Source: a bacterium Scap17 (lineage in GTDB: Bacteria; Pseudomonadota; Gammaproteobacteria; Pseudomonadales; Halomonadaceae). Taken from it: a stretch of DNA of 64,000 bases. The DNA is taken from NCBI GenBank assembly GCA_013376735.1, contig VINJ01000001.1:2232001-2296000 (forward strand). Reading direction: 5' to 3'. Under the pieces are notes generated by a model. It was not told where the DNA came from and made no database searches. It was given only the letters and a program-made list of their open reading frames with translations. Of the stretch, positions 61,675 through 64,000 are shown one piece after another. The position numbers and the translations under genes are program-made. Numbering within the stretch: position 1 is the first letter of the stretch; every line of letters starts with the position of its first letter.

Positions 61675-63141
61675 ATGACAACCAGCATCGACTCCGCGGC
61701 GGACCATACGCCGCCCCGCTCCAGCTCAAGCGCTGATTCACGCTCCAACAAGACACATAACGGTGAGAAGGCGCAGAAAGACCTCATCGCCACCCGTCCC
61801 GTGCCGCTCTCGGTCCACGGGCTGATGAAATTCCTGGTGCCGTCATTGCTCGGTGTCAGCTTCTTCCTGGTGCCGTTCAGTGTCGGCGACACCATCAATA
61901 TCGGCATGGGCCTGATGGCCGATTGGCTCAAGGCCACGCTCGGCAGCGCCTTGCCCGCCATCGCCGTGGCGGTGCTGTGTCTATCGGTGATCCTCACCGC
62001 CTTCGTCAAGCTCGCCAAGCCGAACTGGGCGCGCCACGGCGCAGCGCACGAGCTGTTCGACGTCTCGCCGGTATGGTTTGCCATGCGCTCCCTCGGCGCC
62101 ATCTTCGCGCTGATGACCTACTTCCAGTGGGGGCCCACTCAAGTGACGGCGGCCTTCACCGGCGGCGTGATGCTCAATGATCTCGCGCCGGTGCTGCTGA
62201 CCTTCTTCTTCTTCGCGGCCATTCTGCTGCCACTGCTGGTCGACTTCGGCTTCATGGAATTCATCGGCAGTCTGGTGCGTCGCCCGTTCCGCGCCATCTT
62301 CAACCTGCCCGGGCGCAGCGCCATCGATGCCACCGCCTCATGGATGGGGTCCGGCACCGTCGGCGTGCTGATCACCACCCAGCAGTACGAGCAGGGCTTC
62401 TACAGCAAACGTGAAGCGGCAGTGATCGCCACCAACTTCTCGGTGGTCTCGATTGCCTTCGCGTTGCTGGTCACCAGCTTCATGAACATCAATCACCTGT
62501 TCGTGCCCTTCTATCTGACCGTCGTCATCGCGGGCCTGATCGCCGCCGTCATCGTGCCGCGCCTGCCGCCGCTGTCACGCAAGCGTGATGATTATCATGA
62601 GCCAGTCGGCTGTCAGATCAGTGAAGAGAACCAGAGCGACTGTGGCGTGCTGCGCTACTCACTGGGCATGGCCGTCGCGCGCGCCGAGCATGCGCCGGGC
62701 CCGCTCAAGCTGGTGAAATCGGCCTGCTTCAATGTGGCGGACATCTTCCTCGGTCTGCTGCCGGTGGTGATCGCCATCGGTACCGTGGCACTGATGCTGG
62801 CCGAGTTCACGCCAGTGTTCACCTGGCTCTCCTACCCGATGATTCCGCTGCTGGAACTGCTGCAGATTCCCCACGCGGCAGAGGCAGCCCCGGCGACGCT
62901 GGTCGGCTTTGCCGACATGTTCCTGCCGGCGGTGCTGGCCAAGGACATCGACAGCGAACTTACCCGCTTCGTGATCGCCTGCCTGTCGCTGACCCAGTTG
63001 ATCTACATGTCCGAGATCGGCGCCCTGCTGCTCAAGTCGAAGATTCCGCTCAAGCTGTGGGAGCTGGTGGCCATCTTCGTGCTGCGCACGCTGATCACCC
63101 TGCCGATCATCGCCGGTATCGCGCATCTGTTCGTGTTCTGA
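61675..63141 (+). CDS. YjiH-family nucleoside-recognition-type membrane protein
   Basis: A 488-residue polytopic membrane protein of the YjiH/gate-domain group, with about ten helices. Examples are LMKFLVPSLLGVSFFLVPFSVGDTINIGMG, GRSAIDATASWMGSGTVGVL (gate motif), and VADIFLGLLPVVIAIGTVALML. The first 45 residues are polar. AGGTG lies 6 bases before the ATG at 61675. Between gbuA and an aruI-like gene, it is a good candidate importer for a guanidino compound or arginine derivative; that is inference from place only. Confidence 0.78.
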   Translation: MTTSIDSAADHTPPRSSSSADSRSNKTHNGEKAQKDLIATRPVPLSVHGLMKFLVPSLLGVSFFLVPFSVGDTINIGMGLMADWLKATLGSALPAIAVAVLCLSVILTAFVKLAKPNWARHGAAHELFDVSPVWFAMRSLGAIFALMTYFQWGPTQVTAAFTGGVMLNDLAPVLLTFFFFAAILLPLLVDFGFMEFIGSLVRRPFRAIFNLPGRSAIDATASWMGSGTVGVLITTQQYEQGFYSKREAAVIATNFSVVSIAFALLVTSFMNINHLFVPFYLTVVIAGLIAAVIVPRLPPLSRKRDDYHEPVGCQISEENQSDCGVLRYSLGMAVARAEHAPGPLKLVKSACFNVADIFLGLLPVVIAIGTVALMLAEFTPVFTWLSYPMIPLLELLQIPHAAEAAPATLVGFADMFLPAVLAKDIDSELTRFVIACLSLTQLIYMSEIGALLLKSKIPLKLWELVAIFVLRTLITLPIIAGIAHLFVF

Positions 63142-63175
63142 GCCAAGCGGGCACTCAACGTGTTTCTCATCTCAT

Positions 63176-63199
63176 ACGGGAGCACCACGGTGCTCCCGT
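63176..63199. repeat. 11-bp inverted repeat before the aruI-like gene
   Basis: ACGGGAGCACC / GGTGCTCCCGT with a 2-nt centre, ending 18 bp before the next start codon. It could be an operator or an RNA hairpin. Confidence 0.65.
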
Positions 63200-63216
63200 C
63201 ATTGGAATAACCTGCC

Positions 63217-64000
63217 ATGACCTGTGCTGAACTCCTCATCCGACTGCTGCGTGACACCTACGGCGTCGACACCGTCTTCGGTATTCCCGGCGTGCATACC
63301 GTCGAGCTCTACCGTGGCCTGGAGCCGGATGCCGACCCCGCCGCGCGCAGCATTCGCCACGTCACCCCGCGCCATGAACAAGGCGCCGGCTTCATGGCCG
63401 ATGGCTATGCCCGCAGCACCGGCAAGCCCGGTGTGTGCTTCATCATCACCGGCCCGGGGATGACCAACATCACCACCGCGATGGGCCAGGCGCTGGCCGA
63501 CTCCATCCCGATGCTGGTGATCTCCAGCGTCAATCGCACCGACACCCTCGGCCGTGGCCAGGGGCGTCTGCACGAGCTGCCCAGCCAGCAGCAGCTGGTG
63601 TCGGGCGTGGCGCGCTTCAGCCACACCCTGCTCGACCCGGCCGCGCTGCCGGAAGTGCTGGCCCGCGCCTTCGCACTGTTCGAGGGTGCCCGCCCCGGCC
63701 CCGTGCATATCGAGATTCCCATCGACCTGTTCAATGCCGAGATCCCCCCGCCCGCCGGTCGCACCACGTATGATTTCACGCGCCCGCGCATCGGCCGCCT
63801 CGCGCCGGACCCGGCCCTGCTCGCTGAGGCCGTGAGCCTGCTGCAGGGCGCCGAGCGGCCATTGGTGCTGCTGGGCGGTGGCTGTGTCGCCGCGCCCCAA
63901 GCGGCCCGCCAGCTGGTGGAGGCGCTGGATGCCCCCACCGTCACCACCATCAATGCCAAGGGTCTGCTGGGCAGCGCCCACCCGTTGGATCTCGGCGCCA
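63217..64000 (+). CDS. aruI: TPP-dependent decarboxylase, probable 5-guanidino-2-oxopentanoate decarboxylase (3' end outside window)
   Basis: N-terminal 261 residues of a thiamine-diphosphate enzyme. The PYR-domain signature is DTVFGIPGVHTVELYRGLE, the catalytic Glu is in PRHEQGAGFMADGYAR, and FIITGPGMTNITTAMGQA follows. A central domain starts near residue 200 (LVLLGGGCVAAP). AruI decarboxylates 2-ketoarginine to 4-guanidinobutyraldehyde, two steps above guanidinobutyrate, so its place two genes after gbuA fits the arginine transaminase pathway. Other acetolactate-synthase-like enzymes are the alternative. No ribosome binding site is obvious. Confidence 0.75.
   Translation, partial: MTCAELLIRLLRDTYGVDTVFGIPGVHTVELYRGLEPDADPAARSIRHVTPRHEQGAGFMADGYARSTGKPGVCFIITGPGMTNITTAMGQALADSIPMLVISSVNRTDTLGRGQGRLHELPSQQQLVSGVARFSHTLLDPAALPEVLARAFALFEGARPGPVHIEIPIDLFNAEIPPPAGRTTYDFTRPRIGRLAPDPALLAEAVSLLQGAERPLVLLGGGCVAAPQAARQLVEALDAPTVTTINAKGLLGSAHPLDLGA

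Overview
The window is GC-rich, mostly single-copy chromosomal DNA from a gammaproteobacterium. Gene content (ribose ABC genes, S-methylmethionine use, GABA use, malonate use, a flavoprotein/cytochrome gluconate-type dehydrogenase) and protein style fit a marine, moderately halophilic member of the Halomonadaceae, most likely Cobetia or a close relative. This is an inference from the protein sequences; there is no rRNA gene here to settle it. No tRNA, rRNA, CRISPR array or prophage was seen.

Layout. 1-3.1 kb: end of a ribose operon (rbsC cut by the window edge, rbsB, rbsR). 3.2-8 kb: MFS exporter, dicarboxylate/amino-acid symporter, an orphan solute-binding-like protein and a coiled-coil/HhH protein. 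8.3-12.2 kb: three-gene membrane dehydrogenase (Tat-exported small subunit, GMC flavoprotein, three-haem lipoprotein cytochrome). 12.7-16.5 kb: a lipoprotein, an AraC regulator and two tandem DMT-family transporters. 16.7-17.4 kb: a higBA toxin-antitoxin pair with a visible promoter and operator. 17.5-30 kb: CodB-like permease, YdeP-type molybdoenzyme, hemerythrin, spermidine-synthase-like protein, YghA-like SDR, subclass B3-like metallo-beta-lactamase, TonB receptor, patatin. 30-31.6 kb: divergent ArsP-like permease and ArsR repressor with three operator-like palindromes. 32.9-39.4 kb: GABA catabolism (MocR/GabR regulator, APC permease, gabD, gabT). 39.7-46.4 kb: mmuP-mmuM, a DsbA-family protein, rihA, a second GMC oxidoreductase, a glutaredoxin.

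46.4-48.9 kb is AT-rich and holds a membrane-protein gene split by an IS30 element. The element's inverted repeats and 3-bp target duplication can be read directly, and removing it restores a 297-codon reading frame. 48.9-54.7 kb is a malonate module: a MatR-like repressor, its TTGTATACAA operator, matA, matB, madL and madM. 56.7-58.5 kb is a second AT-rich patch with an intact IS3-family element and a short membrane-protein remnant. 58.5-64 kb is a guanidinobutyrate/arginine-transaminase-pathway module: a sigma-54 activator, three upstream activator repeats, a -24/-12 promoter, gbuA, a YjiH-like membrane protein, and the start of an AruI-like decarboxylase cut by the window end.

Cross-cutting observation: many stop codons are followed at once by short, degenerate tandem repeats (12-24 nt units) that copy the stop-codon neighbourhood, which gives runs of extra stop codons after the gene. 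I do not recognise this as a described repeat class.
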